Of a stretch of DNA of 64,000 nucleotides, positions 34,105 to 46,105 are shown one piece after another. The position numbers and the translations under genes were made by a program. How positions within the stretch are numbered: the first letter of the stretch is position 1; the number at the start of each line of letters is the position of its first letter. The notes beneath the pieces are model-generated. The model did no database searches and was not told the DNA's origin. It was given only the letters and a program-made list of their open reading frames with translations. The DNA lies in NCBI GenBank assembly GCA_029891385.1, contig CM057226.1:94062977-94126976 (forward strand). The letters are read 5' to 3'. Origin of the DNA: Erythroxylum novogranatense. Taxonomy: Eukaryota > Streptophyta > Magnoliopsida > Malpighiales > Erythroxylaceae.

Positions 34105-34667
34105 TTATACACACAGTATTCATCCGGATTTTGTGAAAAACCAAACTCTTTGATTACCTCATCAAAACGGATATTCCAACTCCTGGATGCTTGCTTCAAT
34201 CCATAGATGGATTTCTGAAGCTTGCATACCTTTTCGCCATCATAGGAGGTGAAGCCCTCAGGTTGTGTCATATACACATCCTCAGCTAGATTTCCATTTA
34301 GGAAAGTTGTCTTCACATCCATTTGTCGATCTCATAATCATAATGAGTGGCAATGGCTAAAGATTCTAATAGATTTAAGCATTGCTCTTTCAAGGTCTCG
34401 TCAGTAGTCAACTCTTTGTCTTTGACAAAAACCTTTAGCCACAAGTCTTGCTTTATAGGTAATTACATTACCATCCATGTCAGTTTTCTTTTTGAAAACC
34501 CATTTACACCCTATGGGTTTTATTCCTTCGGGTGCATCAAATAAAGTCCATACTTGGTTTTCATACATGGAATCCATTTCAGCTTGCATGGCATGAAACC
34601 ATTTCTGAGACTCTGAACTCTTCAGAACCTCTTCATAGGTGGTAGGCTCATCATCTTCTATGAGCAA
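34105..34667 (-). pseudogene. Copia-A reverse transcriptase, N-terminal part
   Basis: Minus-strand pieces 34401-34667 and 34105-34322. The first has EPTTYEEVLKSSESQKWFHA, VWTLFDAPEGIKPIGCKWVF and TDMDGNVITYKARLVAKGF, the canonical start of copia RT. The second has MDVKTTFLNGNLAEDVYMTQ and LQKSIYGLKQASRSWN. A frameshift and deletion near 34330-34400 separate them. The sequence breaks at 34105, where the inverted-repeat element inserted, and resumes at 33671. Confidence 0.94.
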
Positions 34668-34899
34668 TACGTCATCCTATTCATTCACGAAATCCATATC
34701 CCTCGGGAGCAGGCGTATCCTACATGACCCACGAACTTGTGTGTTGTAAAGGTTGAGCTGTTACTTCATCATATGAGTTCTGATTTGAGTTGAGCGATTG
34801 ATCTGCGTGCATCTGTCGCAAGATCTTGAACTTCTTCAAGTTCAATTTTGCTCCCTTGTCTTCTTGTAAAAGATACTCTTTCTCTAAAGACAGCATGCT

Positions 34900-35604
34900 T
34901 CAAACAAACACCTTTTGTTCCTCAGCAAGGTAGAATTGATATCCCCTTGTTTCTTTAGGATATCCTACGAACAAACACTTGTCAGACTTTGCATCAAGTT
35001 TATCTGACTGTGTCCGCTTCACATAAGCAGGACAGCCCCAAACTTTCAAATGAGTAAGATGGGGTCTTTTGTTCGTCCACATCTCATATGGAGTAACATC
35101 AATTGTCTTTGATGGAACTCTGTTTAGCAAGTAAACAGTTGTCTCGATTGCATACCCCCAAAAGGATTTTGGTAACTTTGTAAAGCCCATCATTGATCGT
35201 ACCATGTCTAACAAGGTTCGATTTCTCCTTTCTGCCACACCATTATGTTGCGGTGTGTAAGGAGGAGTCCATTGAGATAAAATCCCATTATCTCTGAGAT
35301 AATCCAAAAACTCTTGGTCTAAGTATTCCCCACCACGATCAGATCGTAATGTCTTGATACTTTTCCCAAGTTGGTTTTCTACTTCATTTCTGAATTGTTT
35401 GAACTTTTCAAATGCTTCAGATTTGTATCTCATCATATACAGGTACCCATATCGAGAATAGTCATCGATAAAGGTAATGAAGTAAAGGTAACCACTTCTA
35501 GCATGGATGGACATCGGACCACATACATCTGAATGTATTAGGTCTAATACTCCAGTCGCTCGTTCACCCTTTCCCTTAAAGGGTAACTTAGTCATCTTGC
35601 CCAA
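34900..35604 (-). pseudogene. Copia-A integrase core
   Basis: A 234-residue open minus-strand frame covering the DDE catalytic core: first Asp in DLIHSDVCGP (about residue 24), second in FITFIDDYSRYGYLY (about residue 47), Glu in HNGVAERRNRT. It continues through VYLLNRVPSKTIDVTPYEMW and GCPAYVKRTQSDKLDAKSDK. Upstream, CESCLLGK at the end of the zinc-binding domain is readable at about 35600-35620. This is the best-preserved coding stretch of the window; the full polyprotein is broken elsewhere, hence pseudogene. Confidence 0.95.
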
Positions 35605-36184
35605 TAAACAAGATTCGCATGTGTCATATGATTCATAATCAAATGACCCTAAACTACCACTCTTATGGAGCTTAGCTATCGTCTCTCATTTATATGGCCA
35701 AGCGACAATGCCATAAGTAAGTTGATTTTAAATTATCTCTTTTATGTCTTTTCGTGTCATTGACATTCATAATTGGATGTGACATATCTAATATGTAAAT
35801 TCCATTGCATAAAGTACCAGTACCATAAAGCATTCCATTCAAACTAATATAACAACCATTGTTACAAAAGTCAAATGGAAACCAATTCTATTTAAACAAG
35901 AAATGTATAATATGTTCTTTGTTAATACAGTACAAAATAACAATCATCCAATTTAATTACAAGCCCGGTGGGGAGTGACAAAAATAAGTGCCTACAGACT
36001 AATGCAGCAACTCTTGCTCCATTTCCCACACGCAGTCTAGTTCTCCTTCATGAGCATCTCATCGTCCCCGAGGCCTCAGATATCATTGCATATGTGTGAG
36101 CCACAACGGTATCTAATACCCATATGTTATGATCGAAACAATATTAACCTCAATGACAAACATACGAAGAAGTCGAGGCATCGA
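35605..36184 (-). pseudogene. Copia-A protease / gag-pre-integrase region, decayed
   Basis: Lies between gag and the integrase core, where copia elements encode protease and the HHCC gag-pre-integrase domain. A HxxxxH-type area ('catttatatggcc', about 35690) and CESCLLGK next to the integrase are visible; the rest is full of stops. No protease active site was found. Confidence 0.6.
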
Positions 36185-36992
36185 TGCCTTCTTCGCTTCA
36201 GTTCCTCCAGATAGACTTTATTCGCCCGCCGGTGACCGGTCTTGCCACAATGGAAGCAAGTTCCTTTAGTGCGATCTCTTTGGTTTTCTTCTTGGTTATA
36301 CTTCCTTTTGGTTTCTTAGACCTTTTCTTCTTCTGTTTCTTTTTCTTTGAACCAGAAGAAGAGTCCACCATCAGCACTTGCTTGCTATCCTTCTTGATAG
36401 CTTATTCTGCTGATTTGAGCAGATTGATCAACTCAGGGATTGTTGTGGATACTTGGTTCATCCGATAGTTTAACACAAACTGTGAATAACTTTCAGACAA
36501 TCCAACCAGAATTGAGTCAATACTTAATTCATAATCTATGACAAAACCTAAGACGGCCAATCTCTCAATATACCCATTCATCTTCAGTGCATACTGCACT
36601 GCAGATGAACCTGGAGTCATCTTAGTAGTGAAGAGTAGCCTCGAGGTCTCGAACCTTTCAGACCGAGCTTGCTCATCAAACAGCTCTCTAAGATGAAACA
36701 CTATGGTATGAGCATCCATAGACTCATGCTGCTTCTACAGCTCAGGTGACATCGAGGCAAGCATAATGCAGGTAACCATGTCACTATCTTTAAGATGCTT
36801 TCGATATGCTTTTTGATCCTCATCAGAAGCATCAACAGCAGGTGGATCAGGAAGTGGAACATCTAGGATATATCCCAGTTCCTCAGACCTGAGAACAATT
36901 CTCAGATTTCTCAGCCAATCGAGAAAATTTGGTCCAGTTAACTTGTTGGATTCCATAAGCGAGCGCAAGTTCACACTTGAAGACATCTTCAA
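36185..36992 (-). pseudogene. gag: Copia-A gag
   Basis: Starts at 36992 (MKMSSSVNLRSLMESNKLTG) and reads FLDWLRNLRIVLRSEELGYI, then KAYRKHLKDSDMVTCIMLAS to 36735; after one in-frame TAG it continues at 36719-36402 with VFHLRELFDEQARSERFETS and YALKMNGYIERLAVLGFVID, the copia gag (UBN2-type) domain. Further down, near 36200-36260, CFHCGKTGH marks a zinc knuckle whose last Cys is not evident. Gag forms the particle shell and binds RNA. Confidence 0.92.
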
Positions 36993-39027
36993 TTAACCTA
37001 AAGGGATAGAGAGAGAGAATGTTAGAATAGAATAGATGCATAATCATAAGGACTTGCATGACATGCATATGGCTCCCACTAGTTTCATAGAATCCATAAC
37101 CCTCATAACAAATCCAAGAAACATAATGACAAAATGTCCTAGTGGGTCAATATCCGACATTCCTAAAATGACCTTGGGTTTGCCCAACAAGCCACCTTAG
37201 TTCAATCGGTAGGTATCGGTCATACCAATTGCATCATAGATAGACATCCGACATTCCTAAAATGACCTTGAGTTTGCCCAACAAGCCACCTTAGTTCAAT
37301 CGGCAAGTATCAGTCATACCATTTCCATCTTAGGTGCAACTATCGACTAGTTCTATCAACTTTTGATGTATGCACACACATTGGGTTATCAACTCTTGAT
37401 GCGTGTACATCTGATGTACACTACCCAATTTCGCCTCTGTCCACGCTGACCTTGAGTTTGCTCAACAAACCAACGCTTCTAGTGAAAACTGACCCATTAA
37501 TCTGAAAATCTCATTTTCCATGGTTCGAGCATATCCGTATAGAGTGAGCTTGGGTTTGCCCAACAACCCAACTCTATAAGAACTCTGGTTCTCCCCATAT
37601 TAATGAAAGGCGTTAGTTTTCATATGATTTGAGGGTTTTCAGGTCTCATCTTTTTCTTCTCCAAGCCGTAGGATTATAGTCACCATGACTATATGGAATG
37701 ATTTAGGGCATATGATCAATCACATTGAGTTTATACCTAAAATCATCCATCATCCCTCCTTTGCATGTTATAAGTCGACTTATGCCTCTGTGTAAGTCGA
37801 CTTATGCATGTGTAAGTCGACTTATGCAGCTATACACGAACAAGACGACTTGTACCATTGTGCAAGTCGACTTATGCGTCTACAGTGCACGGACAAGTCG
37901 ACTTGTACATTGTGTAAGTCGACTTATCCAAGAGAAATTGCTATCTAATCGGCTAAATCCGTGTAGTTCAAATTCACAACACCAAGTCTAATACACATTA
38001 CCTTGATGTACCAATGAAACACTTTCATTGTTGCTTACCATATATAGTCAAACTATATATGAAGAATTTGAAATCGGTGAATACACTGTTATTCACTTGG
38101 ATCTCCAAATAATTCAAGAATATCAAATTATCAACCTAAGTATCTCTAGGTAGTCTACACTTTATCAAGACTACTTCGGCACTGGTCACAAAATTTGTGA
38201 CAGCCAAAACAATCAAGATAAGGGAATATACTAACGAGACGCTAATGAGACACATTTGACATCCGAAAATTATTTGGAAAACTAATTTCAAAAAATTCAT
38301 TTAGGAAAGCATACAACATCAATGTAACACATTTTTAATCACATTAAAAATGATCCAAGGCATTGTAACTGAAAATTACACAATTTCTCATTCCAAACAA
38401 AACAGCTCTAGCAACTTTCTCAAAACTGCCAAGCTCTATGTTTTGCTTGAAAAACCCATAGAAACAATTTCAATAAATTCTGAGAAAATTACAGAGGTCA
38501 CTACATGTTCCCAACATGCTCCATGAAGGTTTTCAGGATTTATGTCCATCAAAAACTCATTCAACCTCAGCAACAAAGCCAATACAAAATCTGTGTTCCT
38601 TAACACAGCTATTCCCAGCAGCACACAATAAATTCTCAAATAAATAGTAAATCACCTCGAAAACATTTTTCCATCCACATAGACATTCATAAACATCTTA
38701 GGGACATGTAGGTGAAAGAAAATCCGAAAAATCATTTTTCTACAATTTATTCTCGAATTTATAGGCATGCCTGTTCAGTGAATGTGCAAAAAGACAGCAC
38801 CCAGCACATTAGGGAATAAATTAGCAAAACCATATCAAATCACATTGATAAATTCCGGGCTTCCACAGACATATGCAACAACATCTTGTAAACATATCTG
38901 GGCAAGAAAATTTTGAAAACTATATCTCATACTGAATTCGAAATTCAACACATACAACATGCATCATCATCACAAGCTATAGCAACTCCGACCTAGTCAT
39001 GGTTTCGTTGTTATATACGACACAAGT
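36993..39027 (-). other. Leader of Copia-A with palindrome array
   Basis: Untranslated region between the primer site and gag. At 37768-37930 seven AAGTCGACTT-type palindromes occur with irregular ~20-30-bp spacing. At 37170-37590 the phrase 'ccttg.gtttgcccaacaagcc' recurs four times. Both have counterparts in the Copia-C leader. No gene seen. Confidence 0.7.
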
Positions 39028-39040
39028 GGCTCTGATACCA
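39028..39040 (-). other. Primer-binding site of Copia-A (tRNA-iMet)
   Basis: Minus strand TGGTATCAGAGCC, one base from the LTR end at 39042. Confidence 0.93.
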
Positions 39041-39041
39041 C

Positions 39042-40938
39042 TGTAGGAAAATCCCGGTGTGAGCATCACATGCCCACGGTGCGGAAAACAAAAATTTTTT
39101 GTTCCGGGACCTTCCCGAAAGCCAGGATCCATGTGTATATATATAACAAACTCAAACCGAACAACCAAAGGAGACCGTCTCTAACGGTATCCACGCAGAG
39201 ATCGAAGAACCTAACCGGGACGAACCCTTTGACCCGGGAATAACTAGAACAAATTAAAGACTGCTAGATCTTACCTTTGTTCTATGGAGAGCTTGAAATC
39301 ACGATGGAGAAGGAAGCTTGAAGAAACTTGAAGGTGTGATGGTCGATTGTGAGAAGAGATGAAAGATGAGAGGAAAAACTTTTTCTTCCTTCAATTTCTA
39401 AACCCACGATGATCGTTTTTCAAGAGATCAAGAAACTCTTTCTTTTTCTCTTGAAAAATTCATAAGCATCGATCATCATCTTCCTCTCTTCTTTGACCAA
39501 CGAGCATCTCCTTCTCCTTTTGTTCTTTTTGTCTTTTAGCCATTTAATTCACCTAATGACTAAGCATGATGACTAAGCACATAAGAAGAAGCTTCCTTTG
39601 CTTCTTCCTTCTCCCACGTACCTAACATATATATATATATATATATTAATTAATTAATCATATATATATATATATAAATAATTGCTGAAGTGGTCCAATC
39701 ACACTGAGGTCGGTCCTACCGGGTCCCGGTATGGGAAAAACCCCCGGAAACCTTTTTCAGGAATATCGATGTCGTGATCTCATCGGGACATATCTTGATC
39801 TCATCGGGATCCATTTAATCCGATTGCTCTCCATATATTAGAACTCTGTCCAAAACTATTTTACGAATTCTCCGAGACACTCTTATGCGTGTGACCCATT
39901 AGGTTCCCGGTTATGTTAGCCACTTAGATTAACACTTAATCTAAGCAAGTCATGAGCGGTATCTAGCAACACATCATGACCCCCAATTGACCGGAAAGTA
40001 ATTGGTTTGACGAATGAATAAATATTCATCATGGACCATATCACGAACCTTTCCATTGACAATTACCGTGCAATTCGTCCTTTCACCATCCTATACCCCA
40101 CTTAGTTATGAGTATGGGCAATGTGTCAACTCTCACTAGACTGACTACGTCAAATCTAGTCCAAGTGATTTCAGTTCTTGTCCTGGAACTCATTACTTTA
40201 TATGTCACTGAAGACACTCTTCACGACATACATACTCCGGCTAGAGATTTCTAAGTAATGACCCTGACAAGAGGCCATGGGTATCATCTTCTGCTATCAC
40301 AGAAGTGGTGAATCCTCTATTGGCTACTCAATTACCTTAGAATACCTCAAACTGTACCCAAGCACCACCCTATGAGCGACCTCTGTAAGGCAACAAGGAA
40401 TGGAGTCAAAGCACGTAATCAAGATTCAAGATATCCTCGAGCACCTCAAGTCTAAGGATACTTGCACCATTGCTATGATGAGATTATCACTGACATTAGA
40501 ATAGGACATCCATGTGATGATCTCATGGTAGGTCATTCAATGTACTTACTACCTCTAGTAAGCATCCACATCTCAACCCTAAATATCTCATATTTACAGT
40601 TTCTGAGATCCACTGCTTGATCAAATCAAGGAGCATGAGATGTGCTAGTCTTTCCGGATTACCGATGTCCAATCTCAATAATCCTATGACTAGGGATAAT
40701 TTAGATAATGACATAATTGCACATGATAGGAATCTCAGTAGTGTGATCACATCATAATTTCCTTCATGCTATGTCATATATCATGGACTTCATTAATTTG
40801 ATTACAGATCTATATCAGTTCATAAATAATGAACAACAAATTAATGAAATATGCCTTTCTTTATTTATTTATAAAGACTGTACACAAATTTGTACAAAAT
40901 GCGCTAAAGGCGATTGCCTTTAGGGCACTACTCTAACA
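39042..40938 (-). repeat. 5' LTR of Copia-A
   Basis: 1897 bp, partner of 21219-23107; (AT)n/(ATTA)n tract at 39627-39680. It keeps most of the CTG/CAG sites lost in the partner. Confidence 0.95.
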
Positions 40939-41189
40939 ATTCATACTCTTAAAAATCATAAAATGTCCCTTTTTTCCTTCAATATAAGCCTCATAACTCT
41001 TAGATTTAAGTAATCTTCCAAAAATGCCCCTCATGCATTCTTATAACATTAACACGTAAATTCCATCAATCCATGCAATAAATCCTTCTAACCTTGACAT
41101 AATAATTAACTCCCAAATATTTAATCTATCAAAACCTCAAAATTCTTTTAAATCATGTTTAACTAGAGAAAAATTTTCAGGGGCCAACA

Positions 41190-41206
41190 TTTCTCCCCCT
41201 CTTAAA
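41190..41206 (-). other. Polypurine tract of the chromovirus-like element
   Basis: Minus strand AAGAGGGGGAGAAA followed by the LTR start TGTTGGCCCC; preceded by 'gaagacgaaattttttt', a typical end of chromovirus pol. Confidence 0.85.
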
Positions 41207-42105
41207 AAAATTTCGTCTTCGAAATTCTTATATAACTGATCAATAGGTAGGGGTATGCTTCCTTCGTTTTCCAGTTAGCTTCATCACTCAGATAATTTCT
41301 TCTAATTGATCATATTCGATAGACTTACTAAGTCTTTCTATCCCTTATTTGGTCTTACACTTTCTTAATTAGTTCCTTATTAGGTTTCAGCTTACTCACA
41401 AATTTCAGTTTCTATGCTGACATTTCATCCATGTCAGATTATACCAATACCTTTTAACATAATTACAATAATACATCTTTATTGGTAACACTGACTCATA
41501 AGTCAATGGTCCAATTCTTAGTAACTTCATATGGACCATTACAATACAAACTTAGTTGATTCTTTATCCTAACCTGAGCTCATCTTGTACTCACTGTAAG
41601 CATGCCTTGGGAAGGTGATACTCTCAGAAGCATTTTATCTTTTGCTTCATATTTCACATCTCTTAGTATCAGTACATTTAAATCTTATGTATATCCCACT
41701 GTATTCCATGTCTTTAGCATAGATCCACCCAATTCATTTATTTTCCTTGAATCACTTAATGTCTAATACTTATCGATTTCATTTATCAACAATATCTTTG
41801 GAATCAATACTTGCCTTCAGTCATTTTTGGCCTTCATCATCCCAATGCGAGAGCGAACGACTCTTTCTATCATCTAACCCCTCATACAATATTTTAGAGA
41901 AATCACTGTAGTAACAATTTTGATGCTTAAAGTCAAATAGATCTATACGTTGATCTCATGTTCCTATGAACTTCAAACTATAAACTTTAATCATATCTTC
42001 GACAGTTAAGACCATCGACAAATCAAACTTTCAGTCACTCGATTCTACATTCTTAGCCGTTACATGATGTTCCGGTGTATTCCTACTAGGATGAACATCA
42101 TAAGT
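41207..42105 (-). pseudogene. 3' end of chromovirus pol (integrase C-terminus and chromodomain-like tail)
   Basis: No long ORF, but short minus-strand matches in the right order: AKDKMLLRVSPSQGMLTV (about 41590-41640), corresponding to the 'GDKVFLKVSP' block of the integrase C-terminal domain; 'ivmvhmkl..igpl' (about 41510-41560), matching the following 'GPFEV' block; and DEANWKTKEAYPYLL (about 41235-41280), matching the end of a chromodomain. Frame changes separate all three. The chromodomain targets integration to chromatin marks. Recognition is by eye against family consensus, so moderate. Confidence 0.6.
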
Positions 42106-42110
42106 TGCCA

Positions 42111-43616
42111 TGATCGGCGGTTTATCGTTCAATATTAAAATTGATCCCTGGAAACCGGTCAAATTAAATTTATACCAAGGATTGCAATACAGGATGCAAC
42201 CTCGGGTCGACTCTCAAGGAACCAATGCATCAATTGTTCCTAGACTAGCCTAATGTTTGAATGATGCATGCAATTAAAGCAATAAAAAGGGGGTTTTGAG
42301 TGATTAATCTAAAATTAAACTAGACCAAAGCAAAGATAAATATTTTAGGATTTTGAAAAGATAAGGCAATTGAAATTAAATGGGATGAAAACAATTAATA
42401 AAAACTCTCCCGAAAATGTAGCTCGGGTCATCATCGTTCAAAATAATATCGGGTTTGAAATCCACTAAGTTTGAAAATAAACCTTAACAACTCGTTAAGT
42501 CCAAGAATTAATTAATCAACTCGATTAATTAAAACTTGTTAAAACCCTTAGTATATGCTATGAATGATTAATGCAACAAATCATTTGAATAAAACACAAC
42601 CAACTTAATCAAACACAACTAGGCAGATTAAATTAATTGATGCAATCATCCAACTGATATACATGAACTCCATGTATTTAAAAACATTCAACAATAATCA
42701 AACATTAACACAAATCAAAGTTTAACGTCCTACTAAACTATAGCAAGACTCAATCGGTTATACATTGTAATAATACCAACTCGGATCGTTACAAGTTCAT
42801 AACCAAATCTAAAACGATGTTGATTACCCTTGAAGCTCGAAGAACTCGGACCTCTGTTACATTTCCGGAGACTAAGAGTTTAGTCGCTCATGACTCGGAT
42901 GACTCCATCATCTTTGGAGAATCACCGATAGTCATGATCGACGACAAACCGGAAGATGAAGACAATGACGTGGAATCTTGGAGATGAAAAGATGAAGGCG
43001 GTGAGCGCCGTCTCGCGTTGAACTCAGAAACAAACACAATATAAAACTATCAAAACTAAAGCAGAGAAGAAAAGGAAACAAGCAGAGAAAATAGTGAGCG
43101 AAGAACGAAAGCGGAGAAGACGAAGAAGAAACATCATGGCGGCGCTCTCTAACTTGCCCTAATTGGCAAGTTTTTATAGGGATACGTGGGCCGGGTCGAA
43201 TCAGTGGATACTTTGCCCAATATAGGTCGGGTTACCCGACATTCGCTGCGGCGAATGGTTGTAGTTCGCTGCGGCGAATGAATTTGGTCACTCGTCGCAG
43301 CGAATAAATTAAATGCCATTAATTTGCTGCGGCAAACGGAGGGTCTGATTCGTCTCAGCGAATCTCGCGGCGTGTTGACTTTTTAGATGTTGACTCCTTT
43401 GGTCCTACAAGATACAACCCATTTGCAGTATCAATTGTTCCAATAAAAATTATGCAGAATTAATGATAAATGACAACAAAATACTGACAATGTGCAATTT
43501 ATCAAAACTCAATGTGCGGGACCAAAATAAACATAAAAATCATAAATCAGGAGTCAACAGATGCATAATTACTAAAGAAAACGGGCCTAATTTATAGTAT
43601 AAATTTGGTCCAATCA
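42111..43616 (-). mobile_element. Solo LTR of an Athila-type element, minus strand
   Basis: 1506 bp, TGATCGGCGG...GGTCCAATCA on the + strand, TSD TGCCA (42106-42110 and 43617-43621). On the minus strand it starts TGATTGGACC and ends CCGCCGATCA, and carries the Athila-LTR block for 'gacccgaggttgcatcctgtattgcaat' (about 42175-42215). A cluster of 'cgctgcggcgaat' words lies at 43235-43375. No coding sequence or second LTR. Confidence 0.9.
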
Positions 43617-43621
43617 TGCCA

Positions 43622-45103
43622 CTTGTACTTTTTTAACAATCTCTTTGCTCTATCATCTTTATCAATTACACATACTTCTTATTTCAATCACAAAGTATCA
43701 TTCTTCCTATTCGAACTCAAAATTCGTATTCATTTTCAATTCCTTAGTAAGATTCACAATTTCTAGGTCCTCAATTTGAGCTTTGTTCATGTGAAACTGA
43801 TCTTACATTTTCAATGACTAATGGTACTTCGTTTTGCCTAAAATTCAACCCTATTTAGCATTCTTTATTGCACTAGATCTGATAACCTCTATATTTGAAT
43901 TCATGTTTCACTGTTACCGAATTCTCTATTCAATGCATCTGATTACAACACTAGCTTTACCAGTATAGTACTCACTTGTACAATCATATCCTTCGAATAA
44001 ATCTATCTATTATCTCAGTATCGTATTCAATTCTTTCAACTCAGTATTTACCTCAAAATTACATGATCTGTAAATCTTATACCTATTTAAAATATTTCTG
44101 TACATATAATGTCTCCAACTGTTAAGCAATCACTATCACAGTATGTTTCGATTCATGTATCGAATAATCAACCCGTGAGGTTTCAATTGTCTCCATGCAT
44201 ATGAATTCACTTCATTTTGCTGTATTGGATCTTGTCCTGATCTCTTATACAAACATCATTGTATAATACAAAATCTCCAAATCTAGATGATATAATTAGT
44301 ATTGGTGTTATAATTCCTCAAAATTCTCTTTACTTTCGTCACTCATACCATAGTATTGTCGAGGCATTTGTTAATTCGAACAAATATTATCAAACTCCAT
44401 GTGCCCTGGATTAGTTCTTGTAATTCCTCAAATAACTGATTACTCATTGAGGTAATATTATCTCTTGTTATTTTCAATTTCCCAATTGTCTTACCGCTCT
44501 TGACTGATTTTCTCCATTCTTGGGATCTCCTCATATTTCACATTGACATATTCTAATGTCTGCTCATTCGTACTTGTTTCTCCACACACTCTAATTTATT
44601 TGTAATCTTAACTTCTTGTGCTTATAACACCTTCATCAGGTCAAATTTGCATCTCCCGAACATATTTACTTAGAACATAACGTGAACCTATATACTCCTC
44701 ATATAAGCAATCTATGTCTCCTCAAATTCAGGAATCCATTCTCATAGTTGGATACTTACATCAAACAAAACACATACTTTTTGAATAGCATATTTGACCT
44801 CTTTTACTTGAGTCTCTGTTAGGGATAGGACTCCAATACTCACTTTCAAATCATTTCATATTCATTTTTGACTTGTTCTTTCATCGATCATCCTTCATGT
44901 AAACTATCTGATCTACTTAACCTAATTCAATGAAATTCTTCTTTGAAGAAGATTTCTTACTACTATCATCTATACTATTCGTGCAATCTTTAACAATCAA
45001 TTATTATCATCATTGCATTATCAGCAATTCTTAATACCTCAAGTAGACCAATTTCTATCCTTCTTATAAGGTTATAATGTTCTATTTACCAAAACTCAAT
45101 GAA
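43622..45103 (-). other. Decayed internal sequence of the chromovirus-like element
   Basis: A/T-rich, many stops on all frames. By position it should be part of pol (integrase or RT), but I could not recognise a motif; the longest minus ORF (44343-44534) has no family signature. Confidence 0.4.
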
Positions 45104-46105
45104 GTAATTGTAAACGATCTAGAAGGGGGCGTTGAATAGATCTTTAAAGCTTTTTGTAAAATTCTACAATAAAATCAGAAGTTAATTCACAAAAAAACAA
45201 TTTAAACAAATTTAAATGTAAAGAGTAGGGAAGAAGAAGAAACACTGTTTTTATAGAGGTTCGGTGCTAAGACCTACGTCCTCTACCTAAGCTCCCACTT
45301 AGGATTTGGCAAACCACTTTACTACACACTTTTTAGTTTAGTGTGAACTCTTACAACACCACTTGATTTTATTTCTGTTACCTTTACAACCGATTTGTTT
45401 TCCGGCACAAATCCTACCTTTACAATCGATTTGTTTTTCGGCACAAATCCTACCTCCCAAGTGATTCTCCTCTAATCACTCAACTCACAATAAAGATGAT
45501 AAATAATTGAAGTAAGGCTCGATATAGCTAGATACTCTTGAATGTGCAGAGAGAAATTTAGAGTAATAATAATGATGATTATGAAAGATGATCATAAAGC
45601 TTTTCTATTTTTCGACCCCCAATTGATCTCTTGATCTTCCTCTTTTTATTTGCAGGCTTCTAGATCAATATAGACGTTGTAGATCATCTGCTAGTCGTTG
45701 CTTGATATCTCCTAGTCGTTCCTTGATTTCCTCCTTTCCATTTGTGATTGATCTGGATGAATTTCGCTCAGTTTCACCTGATAGTCGACTAGTCGAGGTA
45801 TTATAGTCAACTAGTACCTTATAGTCAGCTACCTAATAGTCGACTAGTCGACTAGTATCAACATTTTTCACTGAAGGTTTCATCTTCGCTCTTCGATCAG
45901 TCGACTAATGCCATGATAGTCGACTAGTGTTCCTATTCAATTGAATTGTAGTCAACTTGTAACATATTAGTCGACTTATTTTAACCCCCAACTTTGATCT
46001 TTAATTTATTAGTCGACTTATGAAATGTTGGTCGACTTGTTGCTGACTCCAACGGATATATTCAATCAAATCTCCTATAATCTTCAAATTTAATGTCTCT
46101 AGCAT

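Larger units (their letters stand above)
21219..40938 (-). mobile_element. Copia-A: full-length Ty1/copia element, minus strand
   Basis: LTRs 21219-23107 (1889 bp) and 39042-40938 (1897 bp), both TGTAGGAAAATCCC...CTCTAACA on the + strand, with TSD ATTCA (21214-21218 and 40939-40943). The uninterrupted site is visible near 58940. The iMet primer site is next to the right LTR and the purine tract next to the left LTR. Gag, integrase, RT and RNase H appear in copia order on the minus strand. It is interrupted by Copia-C (in the RT/RNase H region) and the 428-bp inverted-repeat element (in RT). Without them it is about 9.8 kb. Stops and frameshifts make it inactive. Confidence 0.95.
17803..41189 (-). 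repeat. 3' LTR of the chromovirus-like element (split by two insertions)
   Basis: Pieces 17803-19960, 20753-21218 and 40944-41189 align in order with 53641-59194. The interruptions are the inverted-repeat composite (TSD ATATC) and Copia-A (TSD ATTCA); the other LTR supplies the empty sites. GC words (CGCCGCGG and similar) occur at 18010-18225 and 20765-20815. On the minus strand an intron-like segment runs from AAG|GTGGGT at 19492 down to CCATCCTCAG at 18756. Confidence 0.88.

Noticed and set aside
37768..37930. Spaced repeats resembling a CRISPR array.
   Set aside because: Repeats are only ~10 bp, palindromic, with irregular spacers, in a copia leader of a eukaryotic genome; no cas genes.
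44343..44534. Possible pol fragment of the chromovirus-like element.
   Set aside because: Correct strand and position, but no RT or integrase motif could be read; left as decayed sequence.
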